64,000 nt of DNA from UBA9647 sp049522195. Its GTDB lineage: Bacteria; Bacteroidota; Ignavibacteria; UBA10030. A model generated the notes under the pieces. It was not told where the DNA came from, searched no databases, and saw only the letters and a list, made by a program, of their open reading frames with translations. Location of the stretch: the NCBI GenBank assembly GCA_049522195.1, contig JBEKOB010000003.1, forward strand, positions 42,917 through 106,916, written 5' to 3'. The translations under genes and the position numbers were made by a program. Within the stretch, counting starts at the first letter, position 1. Every line of letters begins with the position of its first letter. Of the stretch, positions 54,928 to 63,024 are shown in pieces.

Positions 54928-55254
54928 ATGAACGACCCGAATCAGCCGCAGCAGATCAATATCGAACTTGGCGAGAAGGAAGCGGAAGGAATCTATTCCA
55001 ACCTCGCCATCATTACTCATTCGCCCGCGGAATTCGTCATCGATTTCACGCGCGTCTTGCCAGGGATTCCAAAGGCCAAGGTCCACGCGCGAATCGTCAT
55101 GACACCGCAGCATATGAAAATGCTCCTCTCGGCAATCAAGAGCAATATCGAGAACTATGAGAAGAAGTTCGGTGAGATCAAGTTGGTAGGAGACGCTTCC
55201 GGATCACCAATCTTCGGCTTTCAGCCGCCCGGAAAAGAAGAAAAGGTTAATTGA
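54928..55254 (+). CDS. DUF3467 family protein
   Basis: 108 residues, soluble. INIELGEKEAEGIYSNLAII, FVIDFTRVLPGIPKAKVHAR and MTPQHMKMLLSAIKSNIENY are the DUF3467 core. Family role unknown. AGAAGG lies 8 bases before the ATG. It is flanked by a terminator and by the convergent hslU, so it is a single-gene unit. Confidence 0.9.
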   Translation: MNDPNQPQQINIELGEKEAEGIYSNLAIITHSPAEFVIDFTRVLPGIPKAKVHARIVMTPQHMKMLLSAIKSNIENYEKKFGEIKLVGDASGSPIFGFQPPGKEEKVN

Positions 55255-55372
55255 GGAAATGGATTGTCGCCGCTCCAGGAAGGTTCCTCTCTTGTAACGA
55301 AGCCCTTCCCGGATCTTTCTGTCCAATCGATGACTTGCTGTCTTCGTGGCGGGACAGAGGAGCATCCGTTCT

Positions 55373-56767
55373 TTACAAAATGTAGCGACTGAGGTCCCGG
55401 TCTTTCACAATAGAGCTCAGCTTCTCTATTACAAGATTCTTGGTGACGCGAATGGTGGCTGAAGGGATAGAATCGGGCGCCTCGAAGAGGGGCTCCTCGA
55501 GGAGGGTCGTCAGAATTGTGTGCAGCCGGCGCGCACCGATGTTTTCAACTTGTTCGTTCACTTCAAAAGCAACTCTCGCAATTTCCCTCACCGCTTCATC
55601 GTCGAATTCCAGGGTAATACCTTCCGTCTGCAGCAGCGCCGCATACTGTTTGAGGAGCGCGTTGTTGGGAAGGGTGAGGATTTTCACAAAATCGTCTTCG
55701 GAGAGGTGCTGAAGCTCAACGCGAATCGGAAAGCGTCCCTGCAACTCGGGAATGAGGTCGGATGGCTTCGCCACGTGGAACGCGCCCGAAGCGATGAACA
55801 GAACGTGATCTGTTTTGACCATTCCGTACTTGGTTGTGACACTTGAGCCTTCAACAATGGGGAGGAGGTCGCGCTGAACCCCCTCGCGGGAGACATCCGG
55901 ACCAGACGTTTGTCCTCTGCTGCTGGCAATCTTGTCGATTTCATCAATGAAGACGATCCCCGAGTTCTCAACGCGCTGCAGAGCCTGCCTCGTCGCCTTC
56001 TCCATGTCAATGAGTTTCTGTGCTTCCTCCTGAGTAAGAATCACCTTGGCCTCGGCGACACTTAGCTTCCGCTGCTTGTTCTTCTTTGGGAAGAGGTTGC
56101 CGAACATGTCCTGCACATTGATCCCCATTTCCTCAAGGCTCATGGGTCCCATGACCTGCATCAGCGGCATTTGAGTCGTGGGGACATCGATCTCGACCGT
56201 CCTGTGGTCAAGCTCGCCTGCTCTGAGCTTCTCGCGGAATTTCTCCCTTGTTTTCCTGTTCTCTTCCTCAGTGGCGGCGGCATGTTCTTCGGAAGGTGGG
56301 CCTTCCGATCGGCGGATGGGAGGGAGAAGCTCATCCAGAATCCGTTCCTCGGCAAGCTCAAGGGCTTTTGCCTGGACCTCGGATGTCTTTTCTGCCTTGA
56401 CCATGTTGACCGCGATTTCCGTGAGATCACGGATCATGGATTCGACATCCCTTCCAACATATCCGACCTCTGTGAATTTCGATGCCTCGACCTTTATGAA
56501 GGGTGCGTTCGCGAGCTTCGCAAGACGACGGGCGATCTCTGTCTTCCCAACTCCAGTTGGCCCGATCAGGATAATATTATTCGGCATGATCTCCTCGCGG
56601 AGATTTTCCGGTGCCTGCAGCCGTCGCCAACGGTTCCGGAGCGCAATGGCCACCGATTTCTTCGCGTTCTGTTGGCCGATGATGTACTTATCGAGTTCTC
56701 TGACGATCTCGCGCGGAGTAAGCTCGCGGGCGTTTTCCGGATCGGATTTCTTCTTTGTCACAGGCAT
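55373..56767 (-). CDS. hslU: HslU ATPase of the HslUV protease
   Basis: 464 residues. AAA+ unfoldase that feeds HslV. N-terminal LDKYIIGQQNAKKSVAIALR, Walker A IGPTGVGKTEIARRL, the inserted I domain (about residues 110-240), Walker B GIVFIDEIDKIAS, and the C-terminal ENIGARRLHTILTTLLEE, ending in DRDLSRYIL, the tail that docks in HslV. It follows hslV by one base. Confidence 0.97.
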   Translation of the reverse strand: MPVTKKKSDPENARELTPREIVRELDKYIIGQQNAKKSVAIALRNRWRRLQAPENLREEIMPNNIILIGPTGVGKTEIARRLAKLANAPFIKVEASKFTEVGYVGRDVESMIRDLTEIAVNMVKAEKTSEVQAKALELAEERILDELLPPIRRSEGPPSEEHAAATEEENRKTREKFREKLRAGELDHRTVEIDVPTTQMPLMQVMGPMSLEEMGINVQDMFGNLFPKKNKQRKLSVAEAKVILTQEEAQKLIDMEKATRQALQRVENSGIVFIDEIDKIASSRGQTSGPDVSREGVQRDLLPIVEGSSVTTKYGMVKTDHVLFIASGAFHVAKPSDLIPELQGRFPIRVELQHLSEDDFVKILTLPNNALLKQYAALLQTEGITLEFDDEAVREIARVAFEVNEQVENIGARRLHTILTTLLEEPLFEAPDSIPSATIRVTKNLVIEKLSSIVKDRDLSRYIL

Positions 56768-56768
56768 G

Positions 56769-57305
56769 CTAAAGTTCTTCTACCGTGATGTTGTTATTTG
56801 TGTATATGCAGATTTCGGAGGCTGCCTGGAGTGATTCTCGCACGACATCCTTTGCTTCCATTTGTGTGTGCTTGATGAGCATGCGTGCAGCTGCAAGTGC
56901 GTACATTCCACCGGACCCGATCGCCACAATGCCGTCGTCAGGCTCGATGACTTCGCCGGTGCCTGAAATGACCAGCGAATGTGACTTGTCCATCGCAGCG
57001 AGAAGTGCCTCAAGCTGGCGCAAGTACTTGTCAGTGCGCCAGAGCTTCGCCAGCTCGACCGCAGCTCTTACGAGCTGGCCCTGGTGCTGCTCGAGCTTTT
57101 CTTCGAATCGGTCGAGAAGGCTGAATGCATCGGCAGCCGCGCCGGCAAATCCGATGAGAACGTTCCCCTGGTGCAATTTTCGGATCTTGATCGCATTCTG
57201 CTTCATCACGGTCGAACCGAGGGTCACCTGACCATCGCCTCCGATGGCGACACGGCCATCCCGCCTCACTCCAAGTATCGTCGTCGCGTGGAGTTGTTCT
57301 ATCAT
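56769..57305 (-). CDS. hslV: HslV peptidase of the HslUV protease
   Basis: 178 residues. Proteasome-like threonine peptidase: the propeptide IEQLHA precedes the catalytic Thr of TTILGVRRDG, and GGDGQVTLG, IGFAGAAADAFSLLDRFE and AIGSGGMYALAAARML complete the family blocks. It forms two hexamer rings capped by HslU, encoded directly downstream. Confidence 0.97.
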   Translation of the reverse strand: MIEQLHATTILGVRRDGRVAIGGDGQVTLGSTVMKQNAIKIRKLHQGNVLIGFAGAAADAFSLLDRFEEKLEQHQGQLVRAAVELAKLWRTDKYLRQLEALLAAMDKSHSLVISGTGEVIEPDDGIVAIGSGGMYALAAARMLIKHTQMEAKDVVRESLQAASEICIYTNNNITVEEL

Positions 57306-57327
57306 AGGAAGTTCTTTCTGGTGGGTC

Positions 57328-58773
57328 TTAGATTTTCTTGCGCAGGCGGGCTATGGGAATGCCCATTTGCTCGCGGTATTTCGCAACGGTGCGGCGGGCA
57401 ATTTTTACACCTTCGCCTCCGACCATTGCGGCGATCTTGTCGTCGTTGAGCGGCTTCTTCGAGTCTTCCGTTGAGATGATATCCTTGATCCTCTGCTTGA
57501 TCATCTGGTTGGAGACATCTTCACCCGATTCGGTCTCGAGTCCCGACGTGAAAAATTCCTTCAGCGAATGGACGCCAAACTCGGTCTGCACGTACTTGCT
57601 GTTGACGACGCGGCTGATGGTGGAGATATCAACACCGACAACCTCTGCAATGTCCTTGTAGATCATTGGCTTGAGGACTTCACCCGCTTCAAACCACTCG
57701 CGCTGGCGGGCAACGATGGCCCGCATGACTTTCAGAAGCGTTTCCCGCCGTTGATGGATGGACGCAATAAACCATTTCGCCGCTTCGAATTTTTGCTTGA
57801 TGAAGTCCTTTGCCTCTTTTGATGCTTTCTTTCCCTTTGGAGCGACAAGGTCTCTATAGGCTTTGTTGATGCGGAGGGCGGGCATGTTGCGGTCGTGAAG
57901 GGAGATGATAAAATCGCCTTCGTCGTTCTCGACGATGAAATCAGGCGTGATGTAGTTCTCCTGGGCCGAGAATTCACCTTCTCCCGGCTTGGGATTGAGA
58001 TGCTGGATGAGCTCGATGACTTTCTTGAGAGTCTCCATCCCGACATGCAGGCCATTGCTGAGATTCTCAAATCTCTTGAGTTTCAGATCCTCGAAGTGCG
58101 CCTGGAGAATCTTGAGTGCGAGCTCCTTGATATGAGGGTCGCATTTTGTTGTCCGGACCTGGGCAATCAGGCATTCCTGCAGGTTTCGTGCAGCAATGCC
58201 GGGGGGCTCGAGGAGCTGTATACGCTTGAGAACCTCTTCCGCCTGCTGAAGCGAAATCTCAAGGCCGAACGTGAGATTGAGATCCTGGACGATGAGCGCC
58301 AGTTCCCGCCGGAGGTAACCGTCTTCGTCGACGTTCCCAATAATCTCCTCGGCGATGAGAAAATCCATGTCATTTTCACATTGGAGACGGAACTGACTGA
58401 GCAGACGTTCGGACATCGGGACGCTGGAGGCAATCGGTCGTTCGTACTCCTCCTCGTCATCTTGCGGTTTGTACGATTCGGGACTCTTGTATCCCGCTAG
58501 ATCATCGTTGATGTAGTCTTCAAGTGTGTAGGAATCGTCTTCCTTGCTCTCAACTTTTTCTTCCTGGACCGGCTCCTCGACAGCTTCTTCTGGCTCAACC
58601 TGCTCTTCGACCTGTTCCGTCTCATCGATGGTCTCGAGAAGCGGATTCAGCTCCAATTCGGTCTTTATCCGTTGCTCAAGCGCCATCGTCGGCAGCTGCA
58701 GCAGCTTCAGGTATTGAACCTGTTGCGGCGTGAGCTTCAGCCCGAGCCGCATCTGTTGAGAGAGGTTTATCAT
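57328..58773 (-). CDS. rpoN: RNA polymerase sigma-54 factor
   Basis: 481 residues. Region I, which binds enhancer activators, is MRLGLKLTPQQVQYLKLLQL; an acidic region II (residues 50-100) follows; the core-binding region and the C-terminal DNA-binding part come next, with the RpoN box as ARRTVAKYREQ near the end. No sigma-54 activator is encoded here and I found no convincing -24/-12 promoter in the window. It sits in a run DUF3109-rpoN-hslV-hslU with gaps of 1-23 bases. Confidence 0.97.
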   Translation of the reverse strand: MINLSQQMRLGLKLTPQQVQYLKLLQLPTMALEQRIKTELELNPLLETIDETEQVEEQVEPEEAVEEPVQEEKVESKEDDSYTLEDYINDDLAGYKSPESYKPQDDEEEYERPIASSVPMSERLLSQFRLQCENDMDFLIAEEIIGNVDEDGYLRRELALIVQDLNLTFGLEISLQQAEEVLKRIQLLEPPGIAARNLQECLIAQVRTTKCDPHIKELALKILQAHFEDLKLKRFENLSNGLHVGMETLKKVIELIQHLNPKPGEGEFSAQENYITPDFIVENDEGDFIISLHDRNMPALRINKAYRDLVAPKGKKASKEAKDFIKQKFEAAKWFIASIHQRRETLLKVMRAIVARQREWFEAGEVLKPMIYKDIAEVVGVDISTISRVVNSKYVQTEFGVHSLKEFFTSGLETESGEDVSNQMIKQRIKDIISTEDSKKPLNDDKIAAMVGGEGVKIARRTVAKYREQMGIPIARLRKKI

Positions 58774-58796
58774 ACTTCAGAACTTCATGTCAAGTG

Positions 58797-59369
58797 CTAT
58801 AGAGAGCTTTCTTCTTCTATCTTGGTCCTGCAATAAGCAGTGAATTCCTGGTACCACTGATCCCCGTACGCTCGCGTCAACGCTGAACGCAAAAACTCTG
58901 CAAGAGACACCTGCTCCTTGGCCCCGCGCTCGAGGGCTGGGCGACACTCAGCTATCTCCTCGAATCGAAGCCGCGCCGGCGAGCCGGGAGCAACTCGAAT
59001 GGGAAAGAGATGGCATGAGAGCGGTTTGCGCCAGGAAATTTCGTCATTTAGGTACCCTTTTTCAAATGCACACTTCGCAATTCCATTTTCAAAAATGGCA
59101 AAAACACATGCCTGCCGATCAACAACCTGGGTTGTGTGATCGCCCTTTCGCCCCTGAATCAGCCCTCGCTCCTCGATCGTGTCTTTGTGGCGAAAGCTCA
59201 GGTATTTCTTGACAATCGGGTAAGCTCTCTCTATTTCTTCCACTTCTTCGTCAAGCAGCGGGGCTCCCCTCTGGCCGGGCATCGTGCAGCATGCCCCTTT
59301 GCACCGCTCCAAATCGCAGGCAAAATGGGTTTTCGAGATGTTCTGATCGATCAGGAATTGGTCCAGCAT
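58797..59369 (-). CDS. DUF3109 family cysteine-cluster protein
   Basis: 190 residues. The DUF3109 signature is at the start: FACDLERCKGACCTMPGQRG, then ACVFAIFENGIAKCAFEKGY and PLSCHLFPIRV. Eight or so conserved Cys suggest a metal (Zn or Fe-S) site. Function unknown. It is the first gene of the reverse-strand run that contains rpoN and hslVU, 23 bases upstream of rpoN. Confidence 0.9.
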   Translation of the reverse strand: MLDQFLIDQNISKTHFACDLERCKGACCTMPGQRGAPLLDEEVEEIERAYPIVKKYLSFRHKDTIEERGLIQGRKGDHTTQVVDRQACVFAIFENGIAKCAFEKGYLNDEISWRKPLSCHLFPIRVAPGSPARLRFEEIAECRPALERGAKEQVSLAEFLRSALTRAYGDQWYQEFTAYCRTKIEEESSL

Positions 59370-59490
59370 TTCATAGATTGACTCATAATCACCCTCAAAG
59401 TATAATCAATTTGCTTAAAAAACCAGAGGGATCCCTGTGCCAACGATCGCTGACTTGAAAATGCTATCGAAATCTGCCAAGTTGTTGCTA

Positions 59491-59517
59491 CAACCTTTTA
59501 TGAGAGCCGAGGTCTAA
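59491..59517 (+). promoter_or_regulatory. ECF-type promoter of the first sigma module
   Basis: CAACC at 59491-59495, 16-base spacer, GTCTAA at 59512-59517. It has the same pattern as the promoter of the second ECF module (62411-62438) and resembles extracytoplasmic-function promoters (AAC at -35, GTC/TCTAA at -10). It suggests autoregulation. Confidence 0.6.
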
Positions 59518-59521
59518 TCCT

Positions 59522-60121
59522 ATGTCACAAGAACAGCGCTCCTCTACGACAGAAACGATGATAGATCTGGATCTGATACAACGGGCGAAACAGGGGGACA
59601 TGGGAGCATTTGAGCAACTTGTCTTCCGGTACGACAAACAGGTTCTCACGATGGCCGCCCGATATGTACAAAGCTCGGAGGATGCAAAGGACATCTACCA
59701 GGAGGTGTTCCTCAGGGTGTATCGTGCGCTCCCTAGGTTTCAGCTCAGAAGTCAGTTCTCCACCTGGCTGTTTAGGATCACGACAAATGTTTGCCTCTCA
59801 CACAGATCCCGGCGCAAGCGGCATATTCACACGTCGCTGAGCCAGGAATCTGACGATGAGCATGGTGCAGGGCTTTCAGAAGCGATTACCGAGCCAAGAA
59901 CTACAGACCGGCATGCAGAACAGACTGATATGGCTCTCCACATTTCTCAGGCAATCGAGCTTCTTTCCTCAAAACAGAAGATGGTATTCACTCTGAAATA
60001 TTACGACGGATATAAAATTCGCGAGATAGCGGAAATGCTGGGTTTGGCAGAAGGCACCGTCAAGAGATACTTGTTCGCGGCCACGAACAAAATACGACAT
60101 TCATTGAAGGATTTGATCTAG
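59522..60121 (+). CDS. ECF RNA polymerase sigma factor (first module)
   Basis: 199 residues. Region 2 (FEQLVFRYDKQVLTMAARYV, EDAKDIYQEVFLRVYRALPR, FSTWLFRITTNVCLSHRSRR) and region 4 (LSSKQKMVFTLKYYDGYKIR, EIAEMLGLAEGTVKRYLFAA) with a variable linker. Start: ATG 59522 has GAGG upstream, but the putative -10 box ends only 4 bases before it; if that promoter is real, the ATG at 59558 (IDLDLIQRAKQGD) is the better start. A zinc-finger anti-sigma gene follows. Confidence 0.93.
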   Translation: MSQEQRSSTTETMIDLDLIQRAKQGDMGAFEQLVFRYDKQVLTMAARYVQSSEDAKDIYQEVFLRVYRALPRFQLRSQFSTWLFRITTNVCLSHRSRRKRHIHTSLSQESDDEHGAGLSEAITEPRTTDRHAEQTDMALHISQAIELLSSKQKMVFTLKYYDGYKIREIAEMLGLAEGTVKRYLFAATNKIRHSLKDLI

Positions 60122-60152
60122 TTTGCAGAGAGCAACGGCGAGGGATGAAACC

Positions 60153-61121
60153 ATGAAACACGATCAGTACAAAGAATTGCTTCACCTTTCGTTCTACAAC
60201 GAGCTCAACGATGAGGAGCGATCGATTCTTGAAGAGCACCTCAAGACTTGCGCTGAATGCCGGACGGAGTCTGAAGCGCTGCGCAAGCTGGAATCAGTGC
60301 TCGTGCAGGCTCCCCGGTTCCAAGTGAATGATCAGCTCCTGGATGAAGCGCGACGCGAGTTGCGGGTTGCCCTGCGCTTGGAACGGGCTAAGCGCCCCTT
60401 CTGGTCAGAATGGATAGATCGATTGGATGTGCTCAGCGCTCCGGGACTTCGACTCGCTCTGGGAGGTGTCGCCACGCTCGTCGTTGGGTTCTCTATCGGT
60501 TATCTGGTCTTCTTTCCTGGTGGGGACGAATCCGTCACGCGGACGATGCCCGGGCTGAACCAGGCGACCGCTCAGCACAGCGAGACGCGAGTCTCGAATT
60601 TCCGACTGATGCAGCAAGTGTCGGATGCCGGAGAAGTTGAATTCAGCTTCGACATGGTGACACCGGTACGAATGAGAGGCAATGTGAACGACAACGCAGT
60701 GCAACGGGTTATGGCACAGGCGCTGATCAGCGATCAAAACCCGGGAGCGCGACTGCTCACGGTAAACACACTGGCGAACCAGGTGGAAGCAACGAAGGCG
60801 CCGGACAAGGAGATCAAAGCTGCGCTTATCCAGGCGATGAAACTTGATGCCAACGTCGGCGTTCGCAGGCAAGCGCTCAAGGCAATCCAGAAATTTCAAC
60901 TGGACAAGGACATCAAAGATGCACTGCTCTTCGTCCTGAAAAACGAGACGAATCCAGGTATGCGCATCGACGTTATCAACTACCTCGAGCAACCGGTCCT
61001 GACGCACAAGCTCGTCGACCAGGATATTCTCAATGGCTTGAAACAGAGTATGCAAACCGATAACAACAACTACATTCGCATCCGAGCGAAGAACGTATAC
61101 GAGGAGGTTAACCAACAATGA
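60153..61121 (+). CDS. Zinc-finger anti-sigma factor with periplasmic HEAT repeats
   Basis: 322 residues. The ATG at 60153 has GAGGG 8 bases upstream. The N-terminal cytoplasmic zf-HC2 domain has HLKTCAEC (residues about 29-36) and binds the sigma. One membrane helix follows (LALGGVATLVVGFSIGYLVFF). The periplasmic part (about residues 175-320) consists of helical HEAT-like repeats: GARLLTVNTLANQVEAT, DANVGVRRQALKAIQKF, ETNPGMRIDVINYLEQP, DNNNYIRIRAKNVYEEV. The HEAT domain is a plausible signal-binding part. It overlaps the DUF4097 gene by 4 bases (ATGA). Confidence 0.88.
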   Translation: MKHDQYKELLHLSFYNELNDEERSILEEHLKTCAECRTESEALRKLESVLVQAPRFQVNDQLLDEARRELRVALRLERAKRPFWSEWIDRLDVLSAPGLRLALGGVATLVVGFSIGYLVFFPGGDESVTRTMPGLNQATAQHSETRVSNFRLMQQVSDAGEVEFSFDMVTPVRMRGNVNDNAVQRVMAQALISDQNPGARLLTVNTLANQVEATKAPDKEIKAALIQAMKLDANVGVRRQALKAIQKFQLDKDIKDALLFVLKNETNPGMRIDVINYLEQPVLTHKLVDQDILNGLKQSMQTDNNNYIRIRAKNVYEEVNQQ

Positions 61122-62284
61122 AAAGACAAGCCAGGTTACTCATAGCAACCATGCTGGTTGCGGTCCCGATGCTGCTCGCATTCCGCGGGCGCGTCGATGA
61201 TGATTCCCGGGCAAAAACATTCACCGTGGGAAAAGGGGGCACGCTTTCGGTCTCGGTAGAAGGGGGCGATATCAGGATCAGCGTGTGGGATAAGAATGAG
61301 GTGTTTGTGAAGGTGGACGGAATTGATGACGAAGACCTCGATCACCTGAAGATGAAGCAAAGCGGCAACGACGTTCGTGTGGAATATCGTAACCGGAGGA
61401 GCTGGAGCGGTTGGAACAGCAGCCATCTGCGGTTCGAAATCACAGTCCCATCACAATACAATGCCGATCTCCACACGTCTGGAGGAGACATCACCGTGAG
61501 GGGCACAGTTAATGGGAAGATTTCGGGTGCGACATCCGGTGGTGACGTGAAGCTCGAAGACGTGAAAGGTGGCAAGGTCGAGTTGTCGACGTCAGGTGGC
61601 GACATGCGAACGGGGGATGTGCAGGGTGACGTAATCTTGAGGACATCCGGCGGGAACATTGAGATGGGCATCGTGGGGGGTGAAGCCAATGTATCGACGT
61701 CGGGTGGTAATATTGTTGTCAAGAGCGTTGGGAAATCGCTGAAGGCGAACACCTCCGGCGGAGACATTGAGATCGGGGATGTCGGAGGTGAAGCGAGTGT
61801 CTCGACATCAGGTGGCGACGTGCGAGTGCGCAAGGTGACTGGAAACGCAACCCTGAAATCGTCTGGTGGCAATATTCACCTGGAAGGCGCGAGTGGTACC
61901 GTGAAGGCGAATACATCAGGCGGCGATATCACGCTTCAAAATATTACCGGGTCGATCGAAGCGGCCACTGCTGGCGGAGACGTGGATGCAGAACTCCGGC
62001 CAACCGGAAAAGGGCGTAGCAAGCTCTCGTCGGCCGGGGGACAGATTTCGCTCTCTATCCCAGAGGATGCAAGAGCTACCATTGAAGCTACAATCCGGGT
62101 CGAGGACCACTGGGGAAGCCGCAAGAGCAAGTATAAAGTGATATCGGATTTCAAAGCCGATACCTATGAGCAGGACCAGGATGAGCGTGAAATCCGGGCG
62201 ACCTATAAGCTCAACGGTGGCGGCGATCTCATTGAGCTCAAGACGGTGAATTCCGATATCAGTATCCGAAAGCTCCGGAAATAA
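61118..62284 (+). CDS. Secreted DUF4097 beta-repeat protein
   Basis: 388 residues. Signal sequence MKRQARLLIATMLVAVPMLL; then DUF4097 core (LSVSVEGGDIRISVWDKNEV). Between residues about 120 and 295 the motif T-S/A-G-G-D/N-I/V/M recurs roughly every 17-20 residues (TSGGDI, TSGGDV, TSGGDM, TSGGNI, TSGGNI, TSGGDI, TSGGDV, SSGGNI, TSGGDI, TAGGDV), which would stack as a beta-solenoid. DUF4097 proteins often follow ECF sigma/anti-sigma pairs; a role in sensing or surface adhesion is inference. It is the last gene of the first ECF operon. Confidence 0.88.
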   Translation: MKRQARLLIATMLVAVPMLLAFRGRVDDDSRAKTFTVGKGGTLSVSVEGGDIRISVWDKNEVFVKVDGIDDEDLDHLKMKQSGNDVRVEYRNRRSWSGWNSSHLRFEITVPSQYNADLHTSGGDITVRGTVNGKISGATSGGDVKLEDVKGGKVELSTSGGDMRTGDVQGDVILRTSGGNIEMGIVGGEANVSTSGGNIVVKSVGKSLKANTSGGDIEIGDVGGEASVSTSGGDVRVRKVTGNATLKSSGGNIHLEGASGTVKANTSGGDITLQNITGSIEAATAGGDVDAELRPTGKGRSKLSSAGGQISLSIPEDARATIEATIRVEDHWGSRKSKYKVISDFKADTYEQDQDEREIRATYKLNGGGDLIELKTVNSDISIRKLRK

Positions 62285-62312
62285 GCTCATGCGATGGCTA
62301 TTGGCAATCCAC

Positions 62313-62348
62313 AACCCCCGGCCCATAGGACCGGGGGTTTTTGTTTGA
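62313..62348 (+). terminator. Intrinsic terminator of the first ECF operon
   Basis: Stem AACCCCCGG / CCGGGGGTT with a 9-base loop, followed by TTTTGTTTG. It lies about 30 bases after the DUF4097 stop and separates the two ECF modules. Confidence 0.92.
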
Positions 62349-62410
62349 TTTTTGGCTGCATCTGCGGTAGGTTAGACAAAAGAAACACGAGAATTCTCGC
62401 GTGACGATGT

Positions 62411-62438
62411 CAACCGATGCCTCGGTGGCGTCGTCTAA
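62411..62438 (+). promoter_or_regulatory. ECF-type promoter of the second sigma module
   Basis: CAACC at 62411-62415, 17-base spacer, GTCTAA at 62433-62438, about 30 bases before the sigma start, directly after the terminator of the first module. Confidence 0.6.
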
Positions 62439-62469
62439 TTTCTGAAAACCTGAAAAGAAAGACTTCCGA

Positions 62470-63024
62470 ATGCCCGCTGACCGGGAGCGGCAACTGATAC
62501 TGAATGTGCAGGAAGGAAGCCATGATGCGTTTCGAGAACTTGTCGAGCTGCATATGCGGCGAGTCTACGACCTCGCATATGGGTTCGTGAACGACCATGA
62601 TGATGCAGAGGACGTCGCGCAGGAAGTGTTTGTGAAAGTATATCACGCACTCAAGAGCTTCAGGCAGGATTCGGGTTTTAGCACATGGCTGTACCGCATC
62701 ACGGCAAACAGCGCACTTGACAGATTAAAGCAGAGAAAACGCTCCGTGGCCCGGTTTGTCCCGATGGAGGAATCACACCTTAGTGGAATTGCAGTGAGTC
62801 AGGGAACGGACCGTGGTGAGGAGAGCATATTGATCGAGCGCGCGCTGCACGAGCTTCCGACGCTCCAACGGGCCGTCGTGATGCTCCGACACATCGATGG
62901 GTTCTCGACAAAGCAGGTCAGTGACATACTCAAGTGCTCGGAAGGGACTGTGAAAACCCATCTTCACCGAGGACTCAAGAAGATGCGGAAGAAGCTGGAA
63001 CATCTGAAGGATTACGGTTCATGA
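62470..63024 (+). CDS. ECF RNA polymerase sigma factor (second module)
   Basis: 184 residues. Region 2: FRELVELHMRRVYDLAYGFV, DAEDVAQEVFVKVYHALKSF, FSTWLYRITANSALDRLKQR. Region 4: LPTLQRAVVMLRHIDGFSTK, QVSDILKCSEGTVKTHLHRG. It resembles RpoE/SigW-type ECF factors. Its stop overlaps the next gene's start by 4 bases (ATGA), so sigma and anti-sigma are translationally coupled. Confidence 0.94.
   Translation: MPADRERQLILNVQEGSHDAFRELVELHMRRVYDLAYGFVNDHDDAEDVAQEVFVKVYHALKSFRQDSGFSTWLYRITANSALDRLKQRKRSVARFVPMEESHLSGIAVSQGTDRGEESILIERALHELPTLQRAVVMLRHIDGFSTKQVSDILKCSEGTVKTHLHRGLKKMRKKLEHLKDYGS

Noticed and set aside
61480..61980. DNA tandem repeat or CRISPR-like array in the DUF4097 gene
   Set aside because: The periodicity is at the protein level (TSGGD/N); codons vary and spacing is irregular, so it is not a DNA repeat array.
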